Shown here in pieces: positions 43,083-52,145 of a stretch of DNA of 64,000 nucleotides. The DNA comes from Sinomicrobium soli (GTDB lineage: Bacteria; Bacteroidota; Bacteroidia; Flavobacteriales; Flavobacteriaceae): contig NZ_QLNV01000001.1 in the NCBI RefSeq assembly GCF_003285545.1, forward strand, positions 417,374 to 481,373. Direction: 5' to 3'. A program made the translations under genes and the position numbers. Within the stretch, counting starts at the first letter, position 1. Each line of letters opens with the position of its first letter. The notes below the pieces were generated by a model that worked only from the letters and a program-made list of their open reading frames with translations, searched no databases and was not told where the DNA came from.

Positions 43083-46000
43083 TTAGAAATTAGCACTTAA
43101 TTTGATCCCTATACTTCTGGTGGCCGGTAATTGCCAGGCAGATACTCCCTGGGTAATACCCAGAGGGCCGGCAGAAGAAAGGTAATTCTGGGTTTCGGGA
43201 TCATACCCTTTATCGTAATCTCCGGTTACAAATCCATCGCGGTTACGTTTGGTCTTGTAGGCGAACCAGCTGATAAGGTCATTACCTATAATATCTACAG
43301 AAAGGTTATCGGCCCAACGGATATCTGTGAACGTATATCCGAAACTGAGTTCCCGAAGTTTTATATAAGTAGCAGTGGACATATGGAATTCCTCGTAATC
43401 CCAGTATTCCCCGTAATAATACGGTGCCGGAAGCGCCACATCATTTTCCCGGTATGTGCCGTCTTCGTTCAGGATAACACCCGGGATTACAGCACCGTCG
43501 GTACGTGGCATCCCGGCGTATTCGAAGCTGAGTCCTCCGCTCTGCGGATCACGGTAAGCGGTAGTAAATCCTATACGTCCGTCAGACATGAGATTTTTGG
43601 CCGTATAGTTATAAAATTCTCCGCCCTGGCTCCAATCGACCGTAAAGGCAAGCCTGAAGTTCTTATAGTTAAAGATATTGGTCATCCCCATCGTAAAATC
43701 CGGGGTACTGTTCCCGGTTTTCACCCAACTGTTATCCCTTACGAACATACCGTCTTCCAGGATATACCGTCCTTTATCCGGTCCGGATGCTACTCTTGAC
43801 GGAGTACGCTCGTCATAGAAATCACCTATGGCCCCGTCTACGTACAAACGCTGGTATATCCCGGTTGCAGAGCCCAGCTGTATGCTTTCCATATCGCCGT
43901 ACAGGGCATTGACCTTATTTTCATTTTTACTGAAATTGGTAGAAAGGTTCCAGGAGAAACCTGCATTTTTTACCGGTGTGGCATTCAGTGTGATCTCTAT
44001 ACCCTGGTTCTGTATTTCCCCGGCATTAATCACTTTGGAAGTTCCCCCGGAACTTTGGGCAATCGGAAGGCTTATGATCTGGTTAAAGGTTTTATTACGG
44101 TACAAGGCCACATCCAGTCCCAGGCGGTTTTGTAACCATCGCAGGTCGAAACCGAGTTCTACTACCCTTGTTTTCTCAGGTTTTAAATGATTATTCTTCA
44201 GTGTCTGATTATTTTGCGCAAGCTTCAGGTCTCCCCAGTCGTCAAATCCATAAGTATTGGTCAACTGGTAAGGAGAGGTATCGTTTCCTACCTCGGACCA
44301 GCTCATCCGAAATCTTCCGAAAGAAAAAACCGGGGAATTCAGATGGAAAGCCTCTGAAAAAATAAAGCTCAGAGAAGCAGAAGGATAGAAATAGGAGTTG
44401 TTCTTCGGGGGGAGCGTACTGGACCAGTCGTTCCGCGCAGACAGGTCAAGAAACAGGAAATCCCGGTAGGCGAGTTGCATAAGTCCGTATACACTATTAA
44501 TACGCTTACGACTATGGCCATCACTATTCTCAACCGATCCGGCAGCAGCGTTGGAAATGTTATAAAACTGCGGGATCTCCAACTGACCCGAAAATGCCCG
44601 GGTATAATACTGCTTCTGGTCCATCCGGTTGGCACCTAATGATATACTGGCATCAAAATCCCCTTCTGTTTTCGGGGTATAGGTAAACAGCGCATCGAGG
44701 TTGGTCTCGGTAAACCCCATGATCTTATTGCCATACGCCCCGTTTGGAAATTCCAGGCTGCTGAAAGCCCTTTTGGTCACCCGCTGTTCCTGATAGGTAT
44801 CTATCCCCGAGCGGAATTGCAGGTTCATGGTTTCATTGATCTGGTAATTCAACTGTAATTTCCCGAATAACCTGTTCCTCCTGAATTGATTTTGTTGTTC
44901 AAAAGCAGTAAAATAAGGGTTGTCACCACCGTCCAGTGTTTTCTGCTGTAATCCTTCCAGTCCCTCTTCCCAATACGATTTATAATCCTTGATATCGGTA
45001 TTCGGCGTGAGGCGGTAAACTACTTCGGTAGCGTTGTCACTCTCACCGGATTTACCCTGTGTGGGCCTGTTGTCACTGTCGGAAATACTAAAATTGGCCA
45101 TCGCAGAAACAGTGAGATCGTCAGCTATTTTATAGGTGGAATTCAGGTTAAAACCGTTTTTCTTGTAATTGGTTCCCGGAACAATGCCTTCATTCTGCAG
45201 ATTGGTGTAGGAAAGCCTGAAACTACCTTTATCGTAATTCCCGGTGACCGATATATTATTGGTCAGGGTATATCCCACCTCGAAAAAATCTTTATACCTA
45301 TCGGGGTACGCCTTGAGTGCTGCAACAGTAGTTTTGCCTCCCGGAAGGGTTTGTACGGCCTGTACTCCCGGTTCGATACGGGGGCCCCAGGTAGACGTTC
45401 CTGTGGCTACGGGAACACCATTTTCATCTACAGCCATAATGTCTGAGCCCGCAGCAAATTGATTCTGAAAGTCAGGATACAGCCAGGCCTTATCCATTTT
45501 TACGGCCGAATTATAGCTTATTCCCAGCCCTTTTTTTCCACTCCTCCCCTTTTTGGTGGTAATCAGGATCACCCCGTTGGCTGCACGGGAACCGTAAAGC
45601 GCAGCAGCAGCCCCTTTCAGTACTGTTATCTCTGCAATATCATCGGGACTGATATCCATAGAGGTGTTTCCATAGTCCACATACCCTTCTCCCGACGATT
45701 CTGCATTCTGGTTATTGGAGTTTACCGGGATTCCATCTATTACAAACAGAGGTTGGTTGTCTCCGTTTATGGAAGAGGCACCCCTGATGGTAATCAGCGA
45801 GGACGAACCCGGATCGGAACTCACATTTCGAATCTGTACTCCGGCAACCTTACCTGCAAGCGCATTGGTGATATTCATCCTTTTGCTCTCGTTCATAGAG
45901 GTTCCGCTTACCTCACCAACCGCATATCCCAGGCTTTTCTCTTCACGGGAAATCCCCAATGCGGTAACTACCACCTCTTTGAGTTCTTCATTCACGGCGA

Positions 46001-46553
46001 CCAGGCTAATTTCGAGATGATCATCGGGTGAGGAAACTACTATTTCCTGCGTTTCATAGCCGAGGTAGGAAATACGGATTTTCACCGGAAATTCTTCTGC
46101 GGTCAGAGCAAATTCTCCGTCAAAACCGGAAGTCGTTCCCAAGCCTGTTCCGGGAATACTGATGGTGGTCCCCATGAGCGGTTCACCACTCCCGCTGTCA
46201 TACACCGTCCCTTTTATCGGATCTCCCTGGTCTTTATAAATAATAATATTTTCTCCCTGAAGCCCGAAACGAAGGCCTGTTCCGTACAAGACATCTTTAA
46301 GAACCTTGCGGGCCGATGCATTTACAGCGTGGTAGGATACCTTTTTGTCCGAACGAATATCGGCATCGTTAAAGGTGATTCCCAGGTTGCTCTTCTCCCC
46401 GATGGTCTCAAGAGCTTCCGCAAGTCGAAGTTCCAGAAAAGAGACCGAGATTCTGATATTATCAAGGTCGGACTGCCTGCTTTCTGCCTTTACGGGAAAA
46501 CCAGCGCTAAGCCAGAATATGGCTATAAAAAGTAATCCTGCACGAAAGCGCAT
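43083..46553 (-). CDS. SusC-type TonB-dependent transporter with STN domain, MITE in its leader
   Basis: A 1156-residue receptor counted from the ATG at 46553, whose signal peptide (M-R-F-R-A-G-L-L-F-I-A-I-F-W-L) starts the protein properly. Then come an STN domain (about 30-105), a regulatory-like domain (about 112-190), the TonB-box-like L-K-E-V-V-V-T-A-L-G-I, a plug (PLFVIDGIPV, AALYGSRAANGV) and a barrel ending in S-I-G-I-K-L-S-A-N-F. The frame stays open 60 codons further upstream, to 46733, through MITE copy 2. Before the insertion that upstream ATG was out of frame, so 46553 is the ancestral start. The STN domain matches the FecR gene next door. Confidence 0.93.
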   Translation of the reverse strand: MRFRAGLLFIAIFWLSAGFPVKAESRQSDLDNIRISVSFLELRLAEALETIGEKSNLGITFNDADIRSDKKVSYHAVNASARKVLKDVLYGTGLRFGLQGENIIIYKDQGDPIKGTVYDSGSGEPLMGTTISIPGTGLGTTSGFDGEFALTAEEFPVKIRISYLGYETQEIVVSSPDDHLEISLVAVNEELKEVVVTALGISREEKSLGYAVGEVSGTSMNESKRMNITNALAGKVAGVQIRNVSSDPGSSSLITIRGASSINGDNQPLFVIDGIPVNSNNQNAESSGEGYVDYGNTSMDISPDDIAEITVLKGAAAALYGSRAANGVILITTKKGRSGKKGLGISYNSAVKMDKAWLYPDFQNQFAAGSDIMAVDENGVPVATGTSTWGPRIEPGVQAVQTLPGGKTTVAALKAYPDRYKDFFEVGYTLTNNISVTGNYDKGSFRLSYTNLQNEGIVPGTNYKKNGFNLNSTYKIADDLTVSAMANFSISDSDNRPTQGKSGESDNATEVVYRLTPNTDIKDYKSYWEEGLEGLQQKTLDGGDNPYFTAFEQQNQFRRNRLFGKLQLNYQINETMNLQFRSGIDTYQEQRVTKRAFSSLEFPNGAYGNKIMGFTETNLDALFTYTPKTEGDFDASISLGANRMDQKQYYTRAFSGQLEIPQFYNISNAAAGSVENSDGHSRKRINSVYGLMQLAYRDFLFLDLSARNDWSSTLPPKNNSYFYPSASLSFIFSEAFHLNSPVFSFGRFRMSWSEVGNDTSPYQLTNTYGFDDWGDLKLAQNNQTLKNNHLKPEKTRVVELGFDLRWLQNRLGLDVALYRNKTFNQIISLPIAQSSGGTSKVINAGEIQNQGIEITLNATPVKNAGFSWNLSTNFSKNENKVNALYGDMESIQLGSATGIYQRLYVDGAIGDFYDERTPSRVASGPDKGRYILEDGMFVRDNSWVKTGNSTPDFTMGMTNIFNYKNFRLAFTVDWSQGGEFYNYTAKNLMSDGRIGFTTAYRDPQSGGLSFEYAGMPRTDGAVIPGVILNEDGTYRENDVALPAPYYYGEYWDYEEFHMSTATYIKLRELSFGYTFTDIRWADNLSVDIIGNDLISWFAYKTKRNRDGFVTGDYDKGYDPETQNYLSSAGPLGITQGVSAWQLPATRSIGIKLSANF

Positions 46554-46556
46554 TAT

Positions 46557-46717
46557 GAACTCGTCTCGAGTTATTATAATTTGCTGCAAAACCCTCTTTT
46601 GCACCCATATTTTGTCTTTTTCTCCCCCCATAGCTAAGGCTATGTGGCTCAAAAAAGCCTTCATCTGGGCACAAAATAGTGGCTTTTCGCCTAAATAAAA
46701 TAACCCAAGACGAGTTC
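46557..46717 (-). mobile_element. 161-bp MITE-like element, copy 2
   Basis: The same 161-bp element as at 4315-4475, in opposite orientation, with about six substitutions and no length difference. It is flanked by a 3-bp target duplication TAT (46554-46556 and 46718-46720). It begins 4 bp upstream of the SusC start codon, so it pushes the native leader 164 bp away. Read on the minus strand it has no stop codon in frame with SusC. Confidence 0.92.
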
Positions 46718-46884
46718 TATATATTTTTTTCATAATTTTGATGAAATTTTCTGTATTATTTGTTTCTTTTAGGAATAAGTAATCCTTAGTAGAAAACTTC
46801 TCAGCGAAAGTGGTACCAGCACTTTCGCTGTTTTTCTACGGGATTCTCCATGTGTTACTCAGGTACGTTTATTTCATATACATC

Positions 46885-47883
46885 TTATTTAGAAGTTATT
46901 ACTATTTTATTTCCTGTTCTGGTATACGCTATGTTATGGGTAAGGCTCAACATTTGCAGGACCTCTTCCAATTTTGTACCAGGCTTAATAATCGAGGTTA
47001 AGGTCATATTGCCATTTACGGCGTGCTGCCCTCGTTTTTCCAGCACGATATCCGTGCCATACCATCGCTGAAGGTCTCCGGTTACCATATGCAGGGGTGT
47101 TTTATAAAAGCGAAGTTCCCCGCTCTTCCAGGAAGCAACCGATGCTATATCTTGTATGCTATCCTTGAAAAAGTTGTTTTCGATACTCTCGGATACAGTA
47201 ATACGCTCACCTGGTGTCAATACCGTATATTCCTTCAGGTTATCCGGTTGCTGTTCCCCTACGGCCACACTCCCTTCAATCAGGGTTACCATATCTTTAT
47301 ATTCCCCCGGATAGGACCTCACCGTAAACACGGTCCCCAGAACTTCGGTATAATGTCTGTTAAAATAAACGACAAAAGGTCTTTTCGGATTTTTGGCAAC
47401 TTCGAAAAGAGCTTCTCCCTTAACTTCAACTTCCCTGTAATCTCCATTAAAATACTCCGGATAGGTTATTGACGATATACAGTTAAGCCATACCACAGTA
47501 CTGTCCGGCAAGGTCACTTCTCTCTGCTCTCCGGCACCTGTACTGACCACAATCAGTTTTTCGGGTACCGGGTAAGACAACTGCATTAAAAAGTAAGCGG
47601 TAATCCCCAGCAATGCAACTACGGAAGCAACCATACTCCATATTTTACGCTTGCGCAAACCCTGCTGTTTAAGCAATCTCTTATGGATACGTTTATAGCG
47701 ACGGTCCGCTTGCAACTCCGTATCCGTACTTTTTTGGGCACAGGTATCCCATTGCGAACTGAGGTAATCGTCCAGCAGAACATTGTCTTTGTTTAATATA
47801 TACTCTTCGACAAACTGTTTTTCTTCGGAAGTACATCGCCCTGAAAAGTATTTTTGTAATATGCCGTCTCTATCTGGTTTCAA
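46885..47883 (-). CDS. FecR-family anti-sigma factor
   Basis: A 332-residue FecR protein. A cytoplasmic N-terminus (about 1-80) precedes one membrane segment (about 83-103, W-S-M-V-A-S-V-V-A-L-L-G-I-T-A-Y-F). The FecR domain has L-P-D-S-T-V-V-W-L-N and T-E-V-L-G-T-V-F-T-V-R-S-Y, and the DUF4974 region at the end is N-I-A-Y-T-R-T-G-N-K-I-V-I-T-S-K. It lies between the ECF sigma and SusC genes of the lipid-type locus and links receptor occupancy to sigma release. Confidence 0.93.
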   Translation of the reverse strand: MKPDRDGILQKYFSGRCTSEEKQFVEEYILNKDNVLLDDYLSSQWDTCAQKSTDTELQADRRYKRIHKRLLKQQGLRKRKIWSMVASVVALLGITAYFLMQLSYPVPEKLIVVSTGAGEQREVTLPDSTVVWLNCISSITYPEYFNGDYREVEVKGEALFEVAKNPKRPFVVYFNRHYTEVLGTVFTVRSYPGEYKDMVTLIEGSVAVGEQQPDNLKEYTVLTPGERITVSESIENNFFKDSIQDIASVASWKSGELRFYKTPLHMVTGDLQRWYGTDIVLEKRGQHAVNGNMTLTSIIKPGTKLEEVLQMLSLTHNIAYTRTGNKIVITSK

Positions 47884-48011
47884 CTTCGGGTGTTTTCTCG
47901 TAAATACACTAAAACAACATTGCAGGTCTACGCCGTTTCCGATTTTTTTATTTTTTTTAAAAAAAAAGATTATTTCAGGGTCTGAATCAGATTACCTACC
48001 CGGTTTTAAAA

Positions 48012-48629
48012 TCACTGAAGAGCCGTAAAGAAGGAGGACAAAGACAGTAGAAGGGTGAACACCAGATCCATTTCCGGATGATGGTTCAAGTAATTTTTTA
48101 TAAGCTTTAACGACTTTATGATCTGCAGGCGAACCGTATTGCGGGAAATACCGAGATCTTCTGCAATTTCATCATAGGACTTGCCTTCCACCCTGCTCTT
48201 TTCAAAAACAATACGGCAACGTTCGGGGAGTTCTGCAATGGCCCTGTCCAGCATCGTGTTATATTGCTGCCAGATCATGGTCTCTTCCGGGCATACATGC
48301 GTTGCCAGCGCACTTATGGTTTCCGGGGCAAGTTGTTGTTTTGCCTTTTGAGACTTTAAATAATTGATGATGGTATTTTTGGCCATTTTAAAAAGAAGAA
48401 AGGAGAATTTTCTGGATTCATCGATCTGGTGACGATAATTCCATACTTTAACGAAAACATCCTGCAGGATTTCCTCACTGGCTTCGCGGTTACGCAGTAT
48501 CTTCTGATTATAACGATACAACCTGTCCTGGTACCGATAAAAAAGTTCCCGAAAGGCATGTTCCCCATCGTTCTGTTTCATCAGAATCAATAGTTCCGCT
48601 TCATCCGTTTTCTTGTAATTCCGTTTCAC
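48012..48629 (-). CDS. ECF RNA polymerase sigma-70 factor
   Basis: A 205-residue ECF sigma factor. Region 2 contains R-N-R-E-A-S-E-E-I-L-Q-D-V-F-V-K-V-W-N-Y (about 50-75). Region 4 contains L-P-E-R-C-R-I-V-F-E-K-S-R-V-E-G-K-S-Y-D-E-I-A-E-D-L-G-I-S-R-N-T-V (about 140-180). It heads the second sigma/FecR/SusC/SusD set, 128 bp before FecR. Its target promoter would be upstream of SusC, which is where the MITE inserted, so its control of the locus may have been altered. Confidence 0.95.
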   Translation of the reverse strand: MKRNYKKTDEAELLILMKQNDGEHAFRELFYRYQDRLYRYNQKILRNREASEEILQDVFVKVWNYRHQIDESRKFSFLLFKMAKNTIINYLKSQKAKQQLAPETISALATHVCPEETMIWQQYNTMLDRAIAELPERCRIVFEKSRVEGKSYDEIAEDLGISRNTVRLQIIKSLKLIKNYLNHHPEMDLVFTLLLSLSSFFTALQ

Positions 48630-48879
48630 TGAGGTATGAAAAAATTGAACAACAAGTTTACTAAATGTCGTAGATTCCGGTATTACATAAAAGTTAAGCT
48701 AAAATTATCCGTCCATAAATATTTACTACCGAAAGGCTAAGTACATGACAAAAAAATTATTAAATTGGCATTCGGTTTATTAAACCCTGCCAATAACCAG
48801 TTTGATAACCAACTCAATCCATATTTAAAGATGCTCACGGCTTTTCGTCCATGTTTTTTTGAGGGGAATGGGCTTGTAG

Positions 48880-49101
48880 GAACGTACACACGGTTATACC
48901 TTTCAGCAGGGATTTTTAAAAGAAGTTTATGCCGATTTGTCTTCTCCCAAAATACTGAAAAAACAAGGTTATATTACCGGGTTCTACGGTAAGCTCAGGA
49001 TAAATTCCAAAGTGGTCAGGCAATCTTTTGACAAAGCTGAAATATACGGCCGTAACAATAAATTTTCTAATCGCAGGGGGAACCCGTGCAATATCATATA
49101 A
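48880..49101 (+). pseudogene. Possible protein remnant
   Basis: An open stretch without a start codon reads E-R-T-H-G-Y-T-F-Q-Q-G-F-L-K-E-V-Y-A-D-L and later I-T-G-F-Y-G-K-L-R-I-N-S-K-V-V-R-Q, which looks more like protein than its other frames. A stop at 48877 closes it upstream. I do not recognise a family. It may be the 3' end of a decayed gene. The remainder of 48630-49298 is AT-rich and shows nothing else. Confidence 0.25.
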
Positions 49102-49298
49102 AGAAACCCCTTCATTTGTAATAAAACATTTATCTCTTAGATATTTTAGCGAAAATTTTTTTTATAGAATTTTGAAATAATCTTTAAGCATGAGGGACCA
49201 CAATCCATTTGATCATGCTGTATGTAGGTAGGGAATAGTAAACTTTTAGATTTCACTTCTTAAATATAAATTGGAAACAGGAAAACAAAGTGCAAAAA

Positions 49299-50726
49299 CT
49301 ATTTGGACTCTGAAATAGTATACAAAAAATAACCGGGGGTACTTTTCTTAGAAGAAATAACAACAGGAGTCCAGGATTTGTACAGAGTTTTTAAAATGCA
49401 TTGGTCCATCAATCCTTCAAAATAATAATCCTGAATGGTATCGGGAAGATTAAACAAATAGTCCGATCTTATCATATTGTGTCTATGCTTTTCCCCATTC
49501 CTTAAAATTACTATTTCAGAGGAATCTCTCATATAATGAAAATCGGCAAGTAAACACTTTAGACCGGCACTTTTTTTGTATTTCACGATAGTGTCCTTGG
49601 CCAAACCATGCCTATATATAACTATAGAATCTTTTTTGACATGATCCTCATAAAAGGAATTGTTCCTGTTTACTGTTTCGTTTCCATTAATTTGAACAAC
49701 AGTATCACCTATAGATATCTTGTTATTAAATTTTTCACTTACTGCTGAAACTACGGTGGTTTGCGCTCTATTTGACAGTTTGATCCCATTTGAGTTTATT
49801 CCGGAACGGATTTCAGAATGATAATACCTTGACTTGTACACGGTTTTGCCGAAATATATTCTCTTTTCGAGGTAATCTATAATAACCCTGTCAAATCTTT
49901 TCAGAAAATCCAATCCCAGTTTGTCGGTCCCGAGATTTTCTTCAAATATGATCACTTCATTTTTCAGAACCCTGTCAGCTATCTGTATATCCGTTATAAC
50001 CTTACTAAGGTTCTTCACAGAACTATTGCCCGCATCAAAGGGACTTACGAGCCTTGAAGTCTCTTGCCAGTTTTCTTTCACCGTATTTTCACCAAAGGGG
50101 ATAGAAGAAATATGTCGCATATTAATATCTGCAAAACCATTAAAACCGGTATCCAGCATAAATTCAACAGGAGTATTATTTATCAGGATATTTACAAAAG
50201 GGACACTTCCTTTTAATTTAAACTCCGTCACTGACATATTAAGGGTACTGATATCCGAACTTTTACCGTGAATAATCATTTTCCGGTTGATGAAATCTAA
50301 TTCCAATACCAGGTTTTTCAATATATCACCACCTATAAGCCCATCTGTATTACTGAAATCATATTCGCCAAAAACACCATTTAGAATTTTTACATCTCCT
50401 ATTGATATCGTGTCTCTGATCAGGATTTCATTGACATATTGATTTTTACCGGATATGTCATTAAACAATATTTTGTTGCCGGTTTGTTGACCATTCATCA
50501 ATGTATTGAAGATCGAAAAGGTGGCTCCGGTATCGAAAACAAAATACTGGTCTTTTTGAGAAACTTTTACTTTCAAAAAACATTGACTGGCATCCTGATT
50601 AAAATAAAGTGGTATGGTATCTGTACCTTTTTCAGCTATCGTTGTTAGGTCTAATAGTCGATTATCTTCTTTTTTTTTACAAGAAATCATTAAAAAAAAC
50701 ACTATTATTAAACCTGATCTCAGCAT
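49299..50726 (-). CDS. Two-domain retropepsin-like aspartic protease lipoprotein with PDZ-like domain
   Basis: A 475-residue lipoprotein (lipobox L-M-I-S-C after a hydrophobic leader). Two retropepsin halves each carry an aspartic active-site loop: V-F-D-T-G-A-T (about residue 65) and M-L-D-T-G-F-N (about residue 193), each followed by a G-L-I-G-G-D or K-L-G-L-D-F-L flap-like segment. A PDZ-like domain follows (about 315-355, V-V-S-A-V-S-E-K-F ... I-G-D-T-V-V-Q-I-N-G). The ATG at 50726 is chosen for the lipoprotein leader; the frame extends to 50786. It lies 86 bp downstream of a GG-leader peptide gene, so a role in maturing or sensing that peptide is conceivable but unproven. Confidence 0.8.
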   Translation of the reverse strand: MLRSGLIIVFFLMISCKKKEDNRLLDLTTIAEKGTDTIPLYFNQDASQCFLKVKVSQKDQYFVFDTGATFSIFNTLMNGQQTGNKILFNDISGKNQYVNEILIRDTISIGDVKILNGVFGEYDFSNTDGLIGGDILKNLVLELDFINRKMIIHGKSSDISTLNMSVTEFKLKGSVPFVNILINNTPVEFMLDTGFNGFADINMRHISSIPFGENTVKENWQETSRLVSPFDAGNSSVKNLSKVITDIQIADRVLKNEVIIFEENLGTDKLGLDFLKRFDRVIIDYLEKRIYFGKTVYKSRYYHSEIRSGINSNGIKLSNRAQTTVVSAVSEKFNNKISIGDTVVQINGNETVNRNNSFYEDHVKKDSIVIYRHGLAKDTIVKYKKSAGLKCLLADFHYMRDSSEIVILRNGEKHRHNMIRSDYLFNLPDTIQDYYFEGLMDQCILKTLYKSWTPVVISSKKSTPGYFLYTISESK

Positions 50727-50812
50727 ATGTGCAATAATTATAAAAATGTTTATACTAACGAAAGATAGGAGGTAGAAAAGTTGCACTACCTCCTTATGGT
50801 GAACACTAAAAC

Positions 50813-51049
50813 TTAATTTCCTGATCCAATATTATTTCCTGATCCGAAGGTGGGATTATAGATCATATCACCATCAGCTGTCCTTATTGAATCGGCCGAA
50901 ATTATTGTGTATTGGAGACCTCCAATATTAACAGTATTCCCCGAGCCGGTACTATTAACTTGAATTGTAGTATTTCCTGAACCAAAAGTAGCACTCGTAT
51001 TTGAACTACCAGATGAACCAGATCCTACCAACCACTTAGCAGCTTCCAA
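50813..51049 (-). CDS. Gly/Ser/Asn-rich tail frame of a GG-leader peptide
   Basis: A 78-residue frame with only a TTG start (E-A-A-K-W-L-V-G-S-G-S-S-G-S-S), then repeated T-F-G-S-G-N and T-G-S-G-N units and ending N-N-I-G-S-G-N. The same frame stays open upstream for 15 more codons (V-L-F-L-L-P-P-Y-Y-W-P-L-I-L). Those codons overlap the core of the leader peptide gene in the +1 frame, so this looks like the true C-terminal part of that precursor after a single-base shift. On its own it has no proper start codon. Function unknown. Confidence 0.5.
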   Translation of the reverse strand: MEAAKWLVGSGSSGSSNTSATFGSGNTTIQVNSTGSGNTVNIGGLQYTIISADSIRTADGDMIYNPTFGSGNNIGSGN

Positions 51050-51176
51050 TATAAGAGGCCAATAATAAGGAGGAAGGAGGAATAGTACTCCCTCCTTTCA
51101 TTGTCATTAACTCTTGATCGGAAATAATTGACGAATGGTCAAAATCACGGATTTTAAATTTCTTTAATTTAGTCAT
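51036..51176 (-). CDS. GG-leader ribosomal peptide precursor (TIGR04149-like)
   Basis: A 46-residue peptide gene. It starts MTKLKKFKIRDF and reaches the leader end S-I-I-S-D-Q-E-L-M-T-M-K-G-G at residue 29, which fits the Bacteroidota natural-product precursor leader (basic start, S/D-x-E-E/L-M-x-x-I/M-K-G-G). The 17-residue core in this frame is STIPPSSLLLASYIGSC. A hairpin (AAGGAGG/CCTCCTT) lies exactly at the leader-core junction. A +1 shift there would join the leader to the longer Gly/Ser-rich frame that ends at 50813, giving about 120 residues. No modification enzyme is nearby; the only neighbour is the retropepsin lipoprotein. Confidence 0.6.
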   Translation of the reverse strand: MTKLKKFKIRDFDHSSIISDQELMTMKGGSTIPPSSLLLASYIGSC

Positions 51177-51189
51177 AACAAAAAAATTT

Positions 51190-51920
51190 ATGATTAAGAA
51201 TTAATATCGTTAAAATTATAATTAATAATAAGTTTTATACTACATATACTTGTTTCTTATACTTATATTAATATTCTCTTAATATAGCGTGTATGGAATA
51301 ATGAATTTTAAACTTTTGGGATTTCCTATAATTGATAATTAAAAAGGGGGAAAGTTAATCCCAAGAACTACGGATATAATAATGGAGTCCTTGGTACATC
51401 AAATATTGGCAATTACCCAAGCGTATCTTAAAGAACTATCCCAAATTCTCTAGTTTTCACCAGTATCTAAATATGGGAGGAGGTCACTGTCTGTAAGCTC
51501 CATTTCAACCCAAACCTATTAAAAAAACATGTAAAGCATAAGGCCGTAAATAGTCAGCACTACGTCTTCCCGTAAAATCATTTATATTATATATGACCGC
51601 ACAGCTTTCAATGACTAAAATGGGTCTTCATAATGTATCAACTCATTTACCTCTTGAAATTCATTTTCTTTTGCGTTTCAAACATCACCAATTCAATAAC
51701 CCGGAAGAGCAAGGAATAATGCGTACTCATGATAACATCATTTAAGTTAAACAAAATTAGCCTTGCAGCGCCTCAAAATCAAGATGTTCATCCTCTGAAC
51801 ATGTTCATTTACTGAGTTTTACATCGATTCCGGTGAGTACTTTTTTGACGGGTAAAAGTACTCTCACCGAATGACTCACCAGAATTTCGGGAAAATCTGA
51901 ATAATCTGGAGGTATTCCAA
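51190..51920. other. AT-rich region without a clear gene
   Basis: About 730 bp of low-GC sequence between the peptide gene and the tRNA. I see only short frames, for example M-E-L-T-D-S-D-L-L-P-Y-L-D-T-G-E-N on the minus strand (51443-51502), which may be a transposase N-terminal remnant. The composition differs from the GC-richer neighbours, as expected for acquired DNA. Confidence 0.4.
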
Positions 51921-51925
51921 AAGCA

Positions 51926-51960
51926 AAAAAGTCTGCAAACCATTGATTTGCAGACTTTTT
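51926..51960. terminator. Bidirectional terminator after tRNA-Asp
   Basis: AGTCTGCAAA pairs with TTTGCAGACT around a short loop, with A-runs and T-runs on either side. It lies 25 bp beyond the 3' end of the tRNA on the minus strand. Confidence 0.85.
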
Positions 51961-51984
51961 AAGTGATTTTGCTTTTTCAAGAAG

Positions 51985-52058
51985 CGGTCTGGACGGGACT
52001 CGAACCCGCGACCCCATGCGTGACAGGCATGTATTCTAACCAACTGAACTACCAGACC
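51985..52058 (-). tRNA. tRNA-Asp (GTC)
   Basis: A 74-nt cloverleaf on the minus strand: acceptor GGTCTGG/CCAGACC, D-arm with AGTTCAGTTGGTTAGA, anticodon loop CTGTCAC (anticodon GTC, Asp), T-loop GGTTCGAGTCC, discriminator G. The CCA end is not encoded. Confidence 0.97.
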
Positions 52059-52145
52059 ATTGCCTTATTGCGGATGCAAATATACACTGCTTTTTCAATT
52101 CCGCAAATGTTTTCTTTAAAAAAAACGGCACCCCGGGTATGCCTG

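Noticed and set aside
46553..46733. SusC start at 46733
   Set aside because: The extra 60 residues come from the MITE, which would bury the signal peptide; the native signal peptide starts at 46553.
48765..48992. 75-codon plus-strand frame
   Set aside because: No protein-like pattern; a different frame in the same stretch looks more like a gene remnant.
51805..52017. Minus-strand 70-codon frame over the tRNA end
   Set aside because: It is read from tRNA-Asp and its terminator.
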